Source of the DNA: Bacteroides sp. | GTDB lineage: Bacteria; Bacteroidota; Bacteroidia; Bacteroidales; Bacteroidaceae | Assembly: GCA_017472925.1 (NCBI GenBank) | Contig: JAFUNS010000003.1 | Location: forward strand, 1 to 34,347 | Direction: 5' to 3' | DNA: 34,347 bases | Shown: piece by piece, positions 26,240-33,439 of the stretch | Numbering within the stretch: the stretch's first letter is position 1 | How the letters are laid out: every line of letters begins with the position of its first letter | The notes under the pieces: generated by a model | Seen by the model: the letters and a program-made list of their open reading frames with translations, nothing else | What the model was told of the DNA's origin: nothing | Databases searched by the model: none | Position numbers and translations under genes: made by a program

Positions 26240-26833
26240 TTACGAACCGGAATTGGTCTGAAGGAGCTTGGATACATAGTTGTCCTTTTTCAGCAGTTGT
26301 TCGGCCGCGTTGAACATTTGGCTCCAAACGCTGAATTCATCCCCGTTCATTTCTCCTTGGGATTGTTTCTTTTGGAAGATTGCGGGGGTGAGCCGATGAA
26401 AATCCTTCCCGGTTCGCAGCACCTTGTTTAAATGATTGTTGAATGTCTTTTCGCAGTCGCAAGGCTGTATGTGGCATTTCTCCTTCAGGAAATGGTAGAA
26501 CCCCTTGTTCATCCCTCCGCCAATAAGGCTGGGCGAAAGTCCGTGCTTCACACAAGCATACAGCAGGCATAGCAGAAAATCCGTTTCGCTGTAACATTTA
26601 TTGTCCACCTCCATTTTTCGGGACGTGCGACTGAAATATCCTTTATGTAAGTCTTCGAAGCACGCAGCCATTTGCTCTTCGTCCACCCATTCGTTGAATA
26701 TGGGTGTCTTTTTCTTGCCTTTGGTTGTAGAAATGCCCCGAATTGCTTTGCCATCCCAATTCACCCCGATTTCATCCAGATTGTTGCATCTGATTGTCTG
26801 TAATGTTTCTTCGTTAATGATTAAATAACTCAT
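26240..26833 (-). CDS. Unknown cytoplasmic protein associated with the VirE/DUF3987 locus
   Basis: 198 residues from ATG at 26833, where the sequence becomes protein-like (M-S-Y-L-I-I-N-E-E-T-L); upstream in-frame starts would add 46 residues, mostly hydrophobic or low-quality. Charged N-terminal half, then a helix-rich C-terminal half with H-I-Q-P-C-D-C-E-K-T-F-N-N-H-L and, near the end, D-N-Y-V-S-K-L-L-Q-T. No signal peptide and no motif I recognise. It is the first gene of a minus-strand group with the 129-aa protein and the VirE/DUF3987 protein, although a hairpin and a separate -7 box lie between. Confidence 0.78.
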   Translation of the reverse strand: MSYLIINEETLQTIRCNNLDEIGVNWDGKAIRGISTTKGKKKTPIFNEWVDEEQMAACFEDLHKGYFSRTSRKMEVDNKCYSETDFLLCLLYACVKHGLSPSLIGGGMNKGFYHFLKEKCHIQPCDCEKTFNNHLNKVLRTGKDFHRLTPAIFQKKQSQGEMNGDEFSVWSQMFNAAEQLLKKDNYVSKLLQTNSGS

Positions 26834-26919
26834 ACTAACAAGTGTTGCGAGGAAGAGAAAGAAACGGCCCAAGTCTATAGAATCTCTTTCCTGCTTCACT
26901 CTGGTTAATAATTTCAATA

Positions 26920-26942
26920 GACCAGACAAAACAAGTCTGGCC
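26920..26942 (-). other. Hairpin in the 251-bp gap upstream of the 198-aa gene
   Basis: GGCCAGAC-ttgtttt-GTCTGGTC on the minus strand, 8 bp with one G-T pair. The gap 26834-27084 otherwise holds only A+T-rich sequence without a clear gene or a full promoter match. Confidence 0.4.
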
Positions 26943-27084
26943 GGCAACGTTCTTGTCTGTTGCTGGCACAAAATAAGTAGATGAAAATTTTGTAAAAAGT
27001 AGACTCTACTGAAACTCTATTATTTATTTAACAGATAATAACAGTTTTGTTTGTTACGAAATATAAATATTACTGTTGATAGAA

Positions 27085-28182
27085 TTATTTCTTTTCTTGT
27101 TTTTTCTTATAATCCTTAGCAAACGTATTACTCATACTGTCGAAAATTTCCAAATGTGTTGGGAGTTCTACATCTTGTTTTGAATAGTTATTAGGTCTGG
27201 AAAATTTCTCATGTAAGAACTCTCCGAAAGCAATAAAAACTTTATTTATATCCATAGTCTTCCCCGTATTGTCATTAAAAGCTTCCATTTTACACAAAGA
27301 ATAAATAATTCTTCCCATATCGGTTTTGTTGATGTTTTTACTTAAATAAATAGGACTATAATCTATGTGGGTTAAAGAATTGTTTACTTTGTTATTCTCA
27401 TTGCTTTCGTTGAATTTATTGTTGATAAGCTCTGATTCTATTTTTATTTTCGCTTCTTCATATAGGGGATAAAAAGAGTCATCTAATAGCACTTCTTTCG
27501 CTGCTTCCCCGTATACATATTCAACTTCTTGTTTTTTCCCACGGTATTTTTTTTCAAAATAATCCTTAATCATTTCAAGAACAACTAATTGATCGCTTTT
27601 ATCCCTCCAAGGTAGATTTAAGAAATCGTAGAAATGCGTATCGACAAAATTACCACAAACAGAAATCTGCAAGGCATCACTGAAATCATCGAGTTCCCAA
27701 CAATAAATATGCTCGTTTATTCCTAATTTTATGGAAAAATTAAATATATACCGCGATTCAGTCTGCTCTACAAGTTCTTTAAAATGATGAAAGAAATTAT
27801 AATTGTCTAAAAAACGTTCCAAATCGTCCAAAAACTCAGAAGTCCCATCGATTCGTTTCTCTTGGACTGAAAAAATAGCATAAACCATTCCTGCAACAAT
27901 AAGCGCACAAGCCTCTTCGCCCATAGGAGAGAGTTCGGTATAAAAAGTTTTTTTATATTCATTGAAACTGCAACATCTCCCTGATATAGTCATACCTCCA
28001 CATTGTGAATATGTAGGATGAAAAAATAATGCTTTATGCCAATTGATACAATCAGGTAAGTGTTCTCTTAAGCATTCATTCAAAGTTTTTCTAAGCTTTT
28101 CATTAAAGGCATTATCACCAAGAATTTCATCATAATTCTTGTCTGTTCCAAAATGTTGTGCTATAATCTTATGTCTTATCAT
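27085..28182 (-). CDS. Unknown 365-aa protein, RteC-like C-terminal pattern
   Basis: 365 residues, A+T-rich codon use unlike the genes to the left. No signal peptide or clear membrane segment. The middle is rich in aromatic residues (W-H-K-A-L-F-F-H-P-T-Y). The C-terminal part has the helical pattern seen at the end of RteC-type and other Bacteroidetes mobile-element proteins (K-T-D-M-G-R-I-I-Y-S-L-C, then I-N-K-V-F-I-A-F-G-E-F-L). The family assignment is tentative. It stands alone and divergently from the structured RNA at 28.3 kb; a TACTTTTG -7 box is at 28210-28203. Confidence 0.82.
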   Translation of the reverse strand: MIRHKIIAQHFGTDKNYDEILGDNAFNEKLRKTLNECLREHLPDCINWHKALFFHPTYSQCGGMTISGRCCSFNEYKKTFYTELSPMGEEACALIVAGMVYAIFSVQEKRIDGTSEFLDDLERFLDNYNFFHHFKELVEQTESRYIFNFSIKLGINEHIYCWELDDFSDALQISVCGNFVDTHFYDFLNLPWRDKSDQLVVLEMIKDYFEKKYRGKKQEVEYVYGEAAKEVLLDDSFYPLYEEAKIKIESELINNKFNESNENNKVNNSLTHIDYSPIYLSKNINKTDMGRIIYSLCKMEAFNDNTGKTMDINKVFIAFGEFLHEKFSRPNNYSKQDVELPTHLEIFDSMSNTFAKDYKKKQEKK

Positions 28183-28202
28183 ATTTGTAAACTAATTTTT
28201 TA

Positions 28203-28210
28203 CAAAAGTA
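28203..28210 (-). promoter_or_regulatory. Probable -7 box of the 365-aa gene
   Basis: TACTTTTG on the minus strand 20 bp upstream of the ATG at 28182. No TTTG at -33. It lies back-to-back with the RNA promoter at 28239. Confidence 0.45.
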
Positions 28211-28238
28211 GAAATTATAAATAAATAAGCACTCATTT

Positions 28239-28271
28239 TTTGTTGTAAATTAAATATTATCACTACATTTG
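28239..28271 (+). promoter_or_regulatory. Promoter of the 28.3-28.5 kb structured RNA
   Basis: TTTG (28239-28242), 21 bp, TACATTTG (28264-28271): a perfect match to the Bacteroidetes housekeeping promoter form. Transcription would start near 28278. Confidence 0.88.
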
Positions 28272-28277
28272 CGATAA

Positions 28278-28499
28278 TTCCGAAAGGAAAACATATTGAA
28301 ATGTGAGCGTTTAAGATATTATCCTGTTTGAGAATCTGGACAATTCTTCGATAGTGGATAATAAACAAGGACGCTCACGCCGTGGTTGTATATATCCTTA
28401 TAGTTATATACTTCATAGGGCGTGAGCTATTGTTTGTTACACTATCAAGGCAGTCCAGAGCCTTCAAACAGTGACATTCAATAGTCTTGCGCCTTTTTG
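28278..28499 (+). ncRNA. Structured RNA with long interrupted hairpin, 6S-RNA-like
   Basis: No protein frame fits. After the promoter comes a small hairpin (TTCC-GAAA-GGAA, 28278-28289), then one long stem-loop built of paired blocks: AAGATATT 28313-28320 with 28480-28488 (one bulge), CTGTTTGA 28324-28331 with 28464-28471, TCTGGAC 28335-28341 with 28453-28459, GATAGTG 28350-28356 with 28440-28446, GCTCACGCC 28373-28381 with 28419-28427, and GTATATA 28388-28394 with 28405-28411. Between the GATAGTG and GCTCACGCC stems is an asymmetric A+T-rich bubble (16 and 12 nt). A GCG/CGC pair followed by CTTTTTG (28494-28500) closes it as a terminator. Long hairpin plus central bubble is the plan of 6S RNA; the Bacteroidales-1 Rfam motif is a possible match. 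Identity not confirmed. Confidence 0.75.
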
Positions 28500-28534
28500 T
28501 TGTATGTATATTTAGAAACATTAAATTAATAATT

Positions 28535-29218
28535 ATGAACAGAATTGTTTTATTTCTATGCTTTTATTTTATAAGCATGATTATGTATGCACAAGAGTAT
28601 ACTTGCGAAAAATTGAAGGAGGATATCACTGCTTGGAATGCTTGTACGAATAATAATAATACTAAATGGGCGAAAGCAATTTTAGAACAAGGAGCTTTTA
28701 AACAAAACGTTGATGGAAGTTTTGAGTATGTATACATTATGAATACAGAAGATAGCGTAGATATTAAAGCTTTAAGAAATATAAGTTTTAATTATATTGG
28801 ACTAAATTTCAATATTGATAACGCTGTGCGTGCTGATATGGAAACAAACAGTCCGGATAATGGGGTTATATTTCAAGGAAAACTTATAGGAATAGGAGAA
28901 TTTGTAGGTTTTGGTGAATATAATAAAATTAATGGTAATGTTCATTTTGATATCAGATTTAAACCAGATAGGGTGAGATTCTCTGTGAAAATACAAGATT
29001 ATCAAGTTCTAAAATATATTGATGGAACTTTAGTTCAAAACTACATAGCATTAGTGAAAGACACTTTCCCTTTAAATCCAGATTCTAATCATAAAAAAAG
29101 TTATGCTATGGCTTTTATTAATGCCAATAGTAAATGTCTGAACTTTGCAAGCAGCTATTTAAGCCACTTAAATAAGCATGTAAAAGTAAGCCAACCAACA
29201 GATTTAGAAGATTGGTGA
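28535..29218 (+). CDS. Exported protein, possibly DUF4468-like
   Basis: 227 residues from ATG at 28535, which gives a signal peptide (M-N-R-I-V-L-F-L-C-F-Y-F-I... M-Y-A-Q, cleavage near residue 19-20). An earlier in-frame TTG at 28487 lies in the RNA terminator and is unlikely. The mature part has an N-terminal helical piece followed by beta-rich segments, with V-H-F-D-I-R-F-K-P-D-R-V-R-F-S-V-K-I, a pattern like DUF4468 (TBP-like fold); that is tentative. Possibly transcribed together with the next two exported proteins, starting 36 nt after the RNA's T run. Confidence 0.8.
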   Translation: MNRIVLFLCFYFISMIMYAQEYTCEKLKEDITAWNACTNNNNTKWAKAILEQGAFKQNVDGSFEYVYIMNTEDSVDIKALRNISFNYIGLNFNIDNAVRADMETNSPDNGVIFQGKLIGIGEFVGFGEYNKINGNVHFDIRFKPDRVRFSVKIQDYQVLKYIDGTLVQNYIALVKDTFPLNPDSNHKKSYAMAFINANSKCLNFASSYLSHLNKHVKVSQPTDLEDW

Positions 29219-29258
29219 TTTATAAAGCATATCGCTAGATTATTAAATAAATAATAGT

Positions 29259-29804
29259 ATGAAAAAGATTATTATTTTTACATTGTTGGCTATAGTTTCG
29301 TCAAGTGTAACATATGCACAAAACAGTTCTAAAAGTTTTATAAGGTGGAATAAAGCTGTAGGAATTGGTGTCGGATACACTAATATGTTTCAAGAATTTA
29401 CTACACAATACGAGGGTATTTCTGCACCCCAAGATTTAATACATTTTGATTTTACTATTTATGGTGCATACATAGGAGTTGATGCCAAAGTTAAGAACAC
29501 CGGTTATGATGTTTTTGGATATGATGAACAATTAGGGACATGGGCTATTAAGGTCGGTCCTTCATTCAGAATTGGACGTTTTGAGAATTGGAGATGTATT
29601 TTTACTCCATATGTTGGTGCAACTTTTTATACCTTATCCGATACTTCTAATAATGCCATAGGTGCACGTGATGAATATGGAGCAAAAGAAACTAAATTTT
29701 TGGGAGGGTATAGAATTGCAGCAGCTTATGATTGGTATTATATAAGTTTTCATTTTTCCACAAGAGAGTTAGGATTCTCTGTTGGCATTGATTTTGAGTT
29801 GTAA
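29259..29804 (+). CDS. Outer-membrane beta-barrel-like protein, unknown
   Basis: 181 residues with a signal peptide (about 1-20, ending V-T-Y-A-Q). Alternating hydrophobic/polar strands rich in Gly, Tyr and Phe (G-I-G-V-G-Y-T, G-A-Y-I-G-V-D-A-K, F-T-P-Y-V-G-A-T-F-Y) and an aromatic-acidic C-terminus (S-V-G-I-D-F-E-L) suggest a small porin-like barrel. The gap to the previous gene is 40 bp and to the next 38 bp on the same strand, so the three are likely one unit. No specific family recognised. Confidence 0.8.
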   Translation: MKKIIIFTLLAIVSSSVTYAQNSSKSFIRWNKAVGIGVGYTNMFQEFTTQYEGISAPQDLIHFDFTIYGAYIGVDAKVKNTGYDVFGYDEQLGTWAIKVGPSFRIGRFENWRCIFTPYVGATFYTLSDTSNNAIGARDEYGAKETKFLGGYRIAAAYDWYYISFHFSTRELGFSVGIDFEL

Positions 29805-29842
29805 GTTGGTGCTATTTTTATGTTAGATTTTAATTAATAAAT

Positions 29843-30487
29843 ATGAGAAAAATTATAATGGGCATGGTTTTAACCATGAGTTTGGCTTCATGTTCTGTGC
29901 AACAGTTTACAACTACGAATATTATCGATTATTCAGAATTTGCCAAACAGGGTATTTTTGTGAGTGAATCCAATTCTGTAAGCTTCGATTATCAGCCATT
30001 GGGCAGTGTGGTTTCTGTAACTCAAGGGGCAAACTCGTTGTTCTTTATGCAGAAAATTGATGCAAACAAGGCTTTTAAGGAAATCAGTGCAAAAGTGAAG
30101 TCTGTAGGAGGAAATGGCCTTATTAACTTTAAATACAATGTGATGGCTGCAAAGTCGTCTTATTTAATGACGGTTACAGGAATGGCAATTCGAATAGACA
30201 ATCCTCCAATCGTGGAGGAAAGTCTTCCCGTTGTTGAAAAGCCAAAAACTGATATTCATGTGGATGGAATACATTGTTTCATCTATAAGAGGTTTCAGTC
30301 GGGGATTGCTGTGATGACAGATGGGGTTCTTACAGTTGGCCAAGCAAAGATTGTTTATAAAGAGTTTGCATTAAAAAGAATAGAATATCAATTCTTCTTG
30401 CCTAATACTAAGGCTCCATACATGGCAATTACAGACAATGGATATATTGTAGATTACAAGACCAATGAATTCATTCCTTTGGAATAG
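29843..30487 (+). CDS. Lipoprotein of unknown function
   Basis: 214 residues with a lipoprotein signal (M-R-K-I-I-M-G-M-V-L-T-M-S-L-A-S-C, lipid-bearing Cys17). The N-terminal domain (about 30-135) contains the repeated pattern F-K-E-I-S-A-K-V-K-S-V-G-G-N-G-L-I-N-F, seen in small heavy-metal-binding-like (YbjQ-like) folds, which I note only as resemblance. A Pro-rich linker (V-E-E-S-L-P-V-V-E-K-P-K) joins it to a C-terminal part of about 70 residues. Last gene of the exported set, followed by a strong terminator. Confidence 0.78.
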   Translation: MRKIIMGMVLTMSLASCSVQQFTTTNIIDYSEFAKQGIFVSESNSVSFDYQPLGSVVSVTQGANSLFFMQKIDANKAFKEISAKVKSVGGNGLINFKYNVMAAKSSYLMTVTGMAIRIDNPPIVEESLPVVEKPKTDIHVDGIHCFIYKRFQSGIAVMTDGVLTVGQAKIVYKEFALKRIEYQFFLPNTKAPYMAITDNGYIVDYKTNEFIPLE

Positions 30488-30491
30488 AAAT

Positions 30492-30515
30492 TTATCAAAG
30501 TAAAAGTGATGCAAT
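30492..30515 (+). repeat. 24-bp direct repeat, copy 1
   Basis: TTATCAAAGTAAAAGTGATG plus CAAT, identical over all 24 bp and in the same orientation at 32380-32403. The two copies bracket the HTH gene and the YoeB-type pair. Confidence 0.85.
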
Positions 30516-30526
30516 AACCCACAAAT

Positions 30527-30562
30527 AAACCGGCAGCCGCCAAATGGTTGTCGGTTTTATTT
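30527..30562 (+). terminator. Rho-independent terminator after the exported-protein unit
   Basis: AAACCGGCAGCC pairs over 12 bp with GGTTGTCGGTTT (two G-T pairs), loop of 7, followed by TATTT. It lies 40 bp after the lipoprotein stop. Confidence 0.85.
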
Positions 30563-30634
30563 CCTCGTCATGATATAAGCTTTTGTTTCCGATAAATGCA
30601 AAATGGCTAATGCTTTTATTTTATGTGAGGATAA

Positions 30635-30666
30635 TTTGATTCTCGCACCAAACATAATTATATTTG
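30635..30666 (+). promoter_or_regulatory. Promoter of the HTH gene
   Basis: TTTG (30635-30638), 20 bp, TATATTTG (30659-30666): a perfect Bacteroidetes promoter 56 bp before the ATG at 30723. Confidence 0.85.
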
Positions 30667-30722
30667 CAGCAGATAAATAAAGATAATAAAAGGATAGTAA
30701 ATAACCAAAAGCACACATCTAT

Positions 30723-31205
30723 ATGGGAAATGATAAAATCAGACAAGAGGTATACCAGTACTTGCCCGAACTGTTGAAGTATGTAAAGTCAAAAGCCTTA
30801 GCAGCCGAGATGGGAAAGTCTATTCAGTGGCTTACTTCCAGAGTAAACCGTCAGAAGAATGGTAAGTACAGCATCCGTCAGTTTCGCCCTGAAGATATGG
30901 AACTACTGAACAAGGCCATTGAGCGAATAGCCAACCGCTTGCTGGCTGTAACCATTAATTACAGTGATGACCGACAAGAGGTGATTGACGAGATTCGCAG
31001 CAAACTTAACGAATTGTTTATCAAGTCGATAGTAGTAGATAAGATGGGTTGGACAGATTCCAAGCTGAGAGTTACGATGTCGAACAGTACAAGTAAGGGA
31101 CACATTCTTACTTTCACCGCATCCGATGTACAGCAGATAACCCTCGCCGTTCGTGAGATTGCCATGCGAATGCTTTCTGTAGAATACTACCTGGACCAAG
31201 AGTAA
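30723..31205 (+). CDS. Small helix-turn-helix protein with internal duplication (DUF5053-like)
   Basis: 160 residues, cytoplasmic. The two halves look alike: A-L-A-A-E-M-G-K-S-I-Q-W-L-T-S-R-V followed by L-N-K-A-I-E-R-I-A-N-R-L-L-A-V in the first, and V-V-D-K-M-G-W-T-D-S-K-L-R-V-T-M followed by I-T-L-A-V-R-E-I-A-M-R-M-L-S-V in the second. Each half reads as a HTH plus a long helix, so a DNA-binding role is likely. DUF5053, a small family of Bacteroidetes mobile DNA, fits but is not certain. Own promoter; followed by two hairpins. Confidence 0.82.
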   Translation: MGNDKIRQEVYQYLPELLKYVKSKALAAEMGKSIQWLTSRVNRQKNGKYSIRQFRPEDMELLNKAIERIANRLLAVTINYSDDRQEVIDEIRSKLNELFIKSIVVDKMGWTDSKLRVTMSNSTSKGHILTFTASDVQQITLAVREIAMRMLSVEYYLDQE

Positions 31206-31229
31206 TTCCATACCTATATATATAATAAA

Positions 31230-31257
31230 GGTGGGCGGACAGCTCCGCACCTCTCTT
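31230..31257 (+). terminator. Terminator 1 after the HTH gene
   Basis: GGTGGGCGGA-cagc-TCCGCACC stem-loop with one bulged G, then TCTCTTT. It is 25 bp after the stop codon. Confidence 0.75.
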
Positions 31258-31263
31258 TAGATT

Positions 31264-31293
31264 GCCCGGACAGACCAGTTCGGGCTATTTTTA
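31264..31293 (+). terminator. Terminator 2 after the HTH gene
   Basis: GCCCG, a 12-nt loop, CGGGC, followed by TATTTTTA. Tandem with the previous hairpin. The rest of the gap to the next gene (31294-31544) shows no convincing gene. Confidence 0.65.
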
Positions 31294-31545
31294 TGTCCTT
31301 GCCTTACTTCCCCAAAAAAAGCGTAACTCATTGGATGCTAGTAAAATTGCCGATCAAAACTTCCCGATTTCACGAAAGCGACCAATGAATATACTTACAT
31401 CATTGTCTGTCCTCGCTATAGTTGTATCACATTATTCGTTTCAATAACACATCATCGGTCGTTTATACATATTCCACTTCGTTTAGAATTTGATATAGCC
31501 TAAAACAGCTTCGATAAATTGTTTGTCTTTCATGTTTTAATTATA

Positions 31546-31598
31546 TTAATTATTATCATTTCGGTTACGTTTTAATTATTATTTCAGTTACGTTTTTT
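31546..31598 (+). promoter_or_regulatory. Operator-like direct repeats upstream of the YoeB-type pair
   Basis: TTAATTATTAT-CA-TTTCGGTTACGTTTT (31546-31573) and TTAATTATTAT-TTCAGTTACGTTTT (about 31572-31597) are near-identical tandem copies, about 25-27 bp apart. The second runs into the -33 box of the promoter at 31596. This is the expected layout for autorepression by an antitoxin. Confidence 0.65.
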
Positions 31599-31626
31599 GC
31601 TTTTTTAAAACTTATGTCTACATTTG
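31596..31626 (+). promoter_or_regulatory. Promoter of the YoeB-type pair
   Basis: TTTG (31596-31599), 19 bp, TACATTTG (31619-31626), 26 bp before the antitoxin ATG. Confidence 0.87.
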
Positions 31627-31652
31627 CATTCAAACCAATAAACTGATTCAAT

Positions 31653-31919
31653 ATGAACACTTCGCAAATTAATGCTGAAATATTCCGTAACCTTGCTGCT
31701 TTAGCAGAAAGCGAGGATATGCTTGCCCGTGCTGCCAAATATCTGCGTAAGTTAGTAAAGGAACAACAGCAGAAGGCCGACTCCACATTGATGAGTAAGG
31801 AAGAATTCTTTGAAAAGCTCGACAAAGCGGAAGAAGAATATCGCCAAGGGAAATACACCACTTTGTTGCCCGGCGAATCTGTAGCCGATATGCTAAAACG
31901 TTGTGGTTATGGCATATGA
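31653..31919 (+). CDS. Type II antitoxin of the YoeB/Txe pair
   Basis: 88 residues, highly charged and helical. The N-terminal stretch (M-N-T-S-Q-I-N-A-E-I-F-R-N-L) would dimerise and bind DNA, and the acidic C-terminal part (K-L-D-K-A-E-E-E-Y-R-Q-G-K) would wrap the toxin. It overlaps the toxin start by 11 bp. It should neutralise the toxin and bind the tandem repeats in front of the gene. The family inference comes from partner and size; no classic Phd/RelB motif is distinct. Confidence 0.83.
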   Translation: MNTSQINAEIFRNLAALAESEDMLARAAKYLRKLVKEQQQKADSTLMSKEEFFEKLDKAEEEYRQGKYTTLLPGESVADMLKRCGYGI

Positions 31920-32184
31920 AATCCGATTCACAGACTTGGCTAATCAAGGTTTGGCCAAGTTGGCCAAGAGCGAACCAAAAGCCTTTCAGAAGGCTTTGCG
32001 TTTTGTTGAAGAACTGAAGGTTAATCCTCGTATGGGTACGGGACATCCTGAACCTCTCAAAGGTGAACCTCAAGGGCGTTGGAGTCGCGAAATAACCAAG
32101 AAGCATCGTATGGTTTATCGCATCTTCGAGAACGAAGTGCTGGTGCTTGTCATTTCTGCGTACGGGCATTATGATGATAAATGA
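31909..32184 (+). CDS. YoeB/Txe-family mRNA-interferase toxin
   Basis: 91 residues from ATG at 31909; a GTG two codons earlier is also possible. Family pattern: G-T-G-H-P-E-P-L-K-G, then G-R-W-S-R-E-I with R60, K-H-R-M-V-Y, and the C-terminal G-H-Y at 86-88, which contains the general acid/base His of YoeB. The expected action is ribosome-dependent cleavage of mRNA. All expected catalytic positions look intact (E48, R60, H87), so it should be active. Confidence 0.92.
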   Translation: MAYEIRFTDLANQGLAKLAKSEPKAFQKALRFVEELKVNPRMGTGHPEPLKGEPQGRWSREITKKHRMVYRIFENEVLVLVISAYGHYDDK

Positions 32185-32379
32185 TGTCATAACTGTTGTT
32201 TTATTATCCTATTACCAATCTAAGATTGAAGAAATTTGCCGAATCGCAAAGTCTTTTGGAACAATACGTGTAGAAATTAAGCGAAATGGAAATTTCCCTG
32301 AAAGAGATAGAAAGTGATGTCACTTGGGATTCCAATTATGAGTTTATCACGACTGAACGTGATTGGGCATAACGGATGC

Positions 32380-32403
32380 TTATCAAAGTAAAAGTGATGC
32401 AAT
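32380..32403 (+). repeat. 24-bp direct repeat, copy 2
   Basis: Identical to 30492-30515 and in the same orientation. Confidence 0.85.
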
Positions 32404-32659
32404 GTTCCACAATCAATCGTCAGTCCTTTAAAATCAAAAAGTGAATCAATAATTACTTTGTATTGCATAAAAAACATACTATTTTATGCAGTACAAGATA
32501 ATTATTGAATAAAATCGATTCTGAAATTCTTTATTCTCTCAGCCGGAACTCTCCGGAAAGTTACCGAGGTTTAACCTTCATCGAATTCGGTAGGATTGTA
32601 TAATATCCATTCCTAAAGTTATTTTTTAAGAAAATCGGACGGGGCAACCGAAATTCTTG

Positions 32660-32690
32660 TTTGTTTTCTCGAAGATTCTTATTACTTTTG
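32660..32690 (+). promoter_or_regulatory. Promoter of the DUF3791-DUF3990-DUF3791 operon
   Basis: TTTG (32660-32663), 19 bp, TACTTTTG (32683-32690), 60 bp before the first ATG. Confidence 0.87.
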
Positions 32691-32750
32691 TTCCTATTAT
32701 GGCATAAGCCTGAATTATAAATGCCTGTTCAGTAATAAAAAGAAATTGCT

Positions 32751-32969
32751 ATGGATAAAAAGACACTTGAATTTGTGACATTCTGCATCGGAAAACTTTC
32801 CGCTCTACTGAATTTGCCACAACAAGAAATATACAAACGTCTGAAACGTTCTGGCATCTTGTATGATTACATCGTACCCTCATACGATGTGCTCCATACA
32901 TTCAGCTCACGCTATTTGATGGAAGACCTTACTGAATACATGAGGGAGAAAGGGGTTTTGGAAGTATGA
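32751..32969 (+). CDS. DUF3791 small protein, first of two
   Basis: 72 residues, helical, no signal. F-V-T-F-C-I-G-K-L-S at the start, then L-P-Q-Q-E-I-Y-K-R-L and V-L-H-T-F-S-S-R-Y-L-M-E-D-L, a pattern of the DUF3791 family, which is regularly encoded next to DUF3990. The stop overlaps the start of the DUF3990 gene by 4 bp (ATGA). Possible antitoxin or accessory role; unproven. Confidence 0.85.
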   Translation: MDKKTLEFVTFCIGKLSALLNLPQQEIYKRLKRSGILYDYIVPSYDVLHTFSSRYLMEDLTEYMREKGVLEV

Positions 32970-33439
32970 AACTATACCATTCATCAAACGTTATTGTTGA
33001 GAATCCGGATACCAGACATTCTCGCAAATACCTTGATTTTGGACGTGGATTTTATCTTACTTCATTGCATGAACAGGCTGTAAGATATGCACAACGTTTT
33101 AAAAGAAGGGGTCAGCAGGCTTGGCTCAATACATACGAGTTTTTTATGGATGATGATTCGCAATGGAACATCATGAAATTTGACACTTACGATAAGCATT
33201 GGCTTGATTTTGTAGCTCAATGTAGGGATGGTAAAGATGTTGGCGATTACGATATGATTATAGGAGGCATTGCCAATGACAGAGTTATCATTACTCTTGA
33301 CAGATATTTTGCCAATGAAATTTCGCAAGAAGAAGCGCTTGGATTTTTACGGTTCGAAAAACCCAATATACAATATTGCATACGTTCAGAACGTATGCTG
33401 CAGGAATGTCTTACCTATCTTGATAGTGAACAGATATGA
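32966..33439 (+). CDS. DUF3990 protein, ADP-ribosyltransferase-like
   Basis: 157 residues, cytoplasmic. The N-terminus M-K-L-Y-H5-S-S and D-F-G-R-G-F-Y30-L-T fit the His and Tyr of an H-Y-x ADP-ribosyltransferase NAD site; then D-Y-D-M-I-I-G-G-I-A-N-D-R-V and the family's C-terminal P-N-I-Q-Y-C-I-R-S-E. A third catalytic residue cannot be assigned with confidence. Position between two DUF3791 genes with 4-bp overlaps at both ends suggests a toxin with bound partners. The toxin role is inferred, not shown. Confidence 0.85.
   Translation: MKLYHSSNVIVENPDTRHSRKYLDFGRGFYLTSLHEQAVRYAQRFKRRGQQAWLNTYEFFMDDDSQWNIMKFDTYDKHWLDFVAQCRDGKDVGDYDMIIGGIANDRVIITLDRYFANEISQEEALGFLRFEKPNIQYCIRSERMLQECLTYLDSEQI

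Larger units (their letters stand above)
32185..32750. other. 566-bp non-coding stretch with repeat, palindrome and promoter
   Basis: It holds the second copy of the 24-bp repeat (32380-32403), a perfect 8-bp palindrome GCATAAAA-N9-TTTTATGC (32465-32489), and the promoter of the DUF3791 operon (32660-32690). Short open frames (for example 28 codons from 32286) are not convincing; the first 190 bp may be a decayed gene. Confidence 0.6.

Noticed and set aside
31483-31533. Minus-strand 16-codon frame M-K-D-K-Q-F-I-E-A-V
   Set aside because: It could be the start of a lost gene upstream of the YoeB pair, but it stops after 16 codons and nothing supports it.
32286-32372. 28-codon plus-strand frame starting M-E-I-S-L-K
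   Set aside because: Composition is protein-like and it may be a piece of a decayed gene, but it is too short and lacks a promoter.
32277-32477. Minus-strand 66-codon frame across the 24-bp repeat
   Set aside because: The translated sequence of the repeat is not kept open at the other copy (30492), and no promoter is seen.
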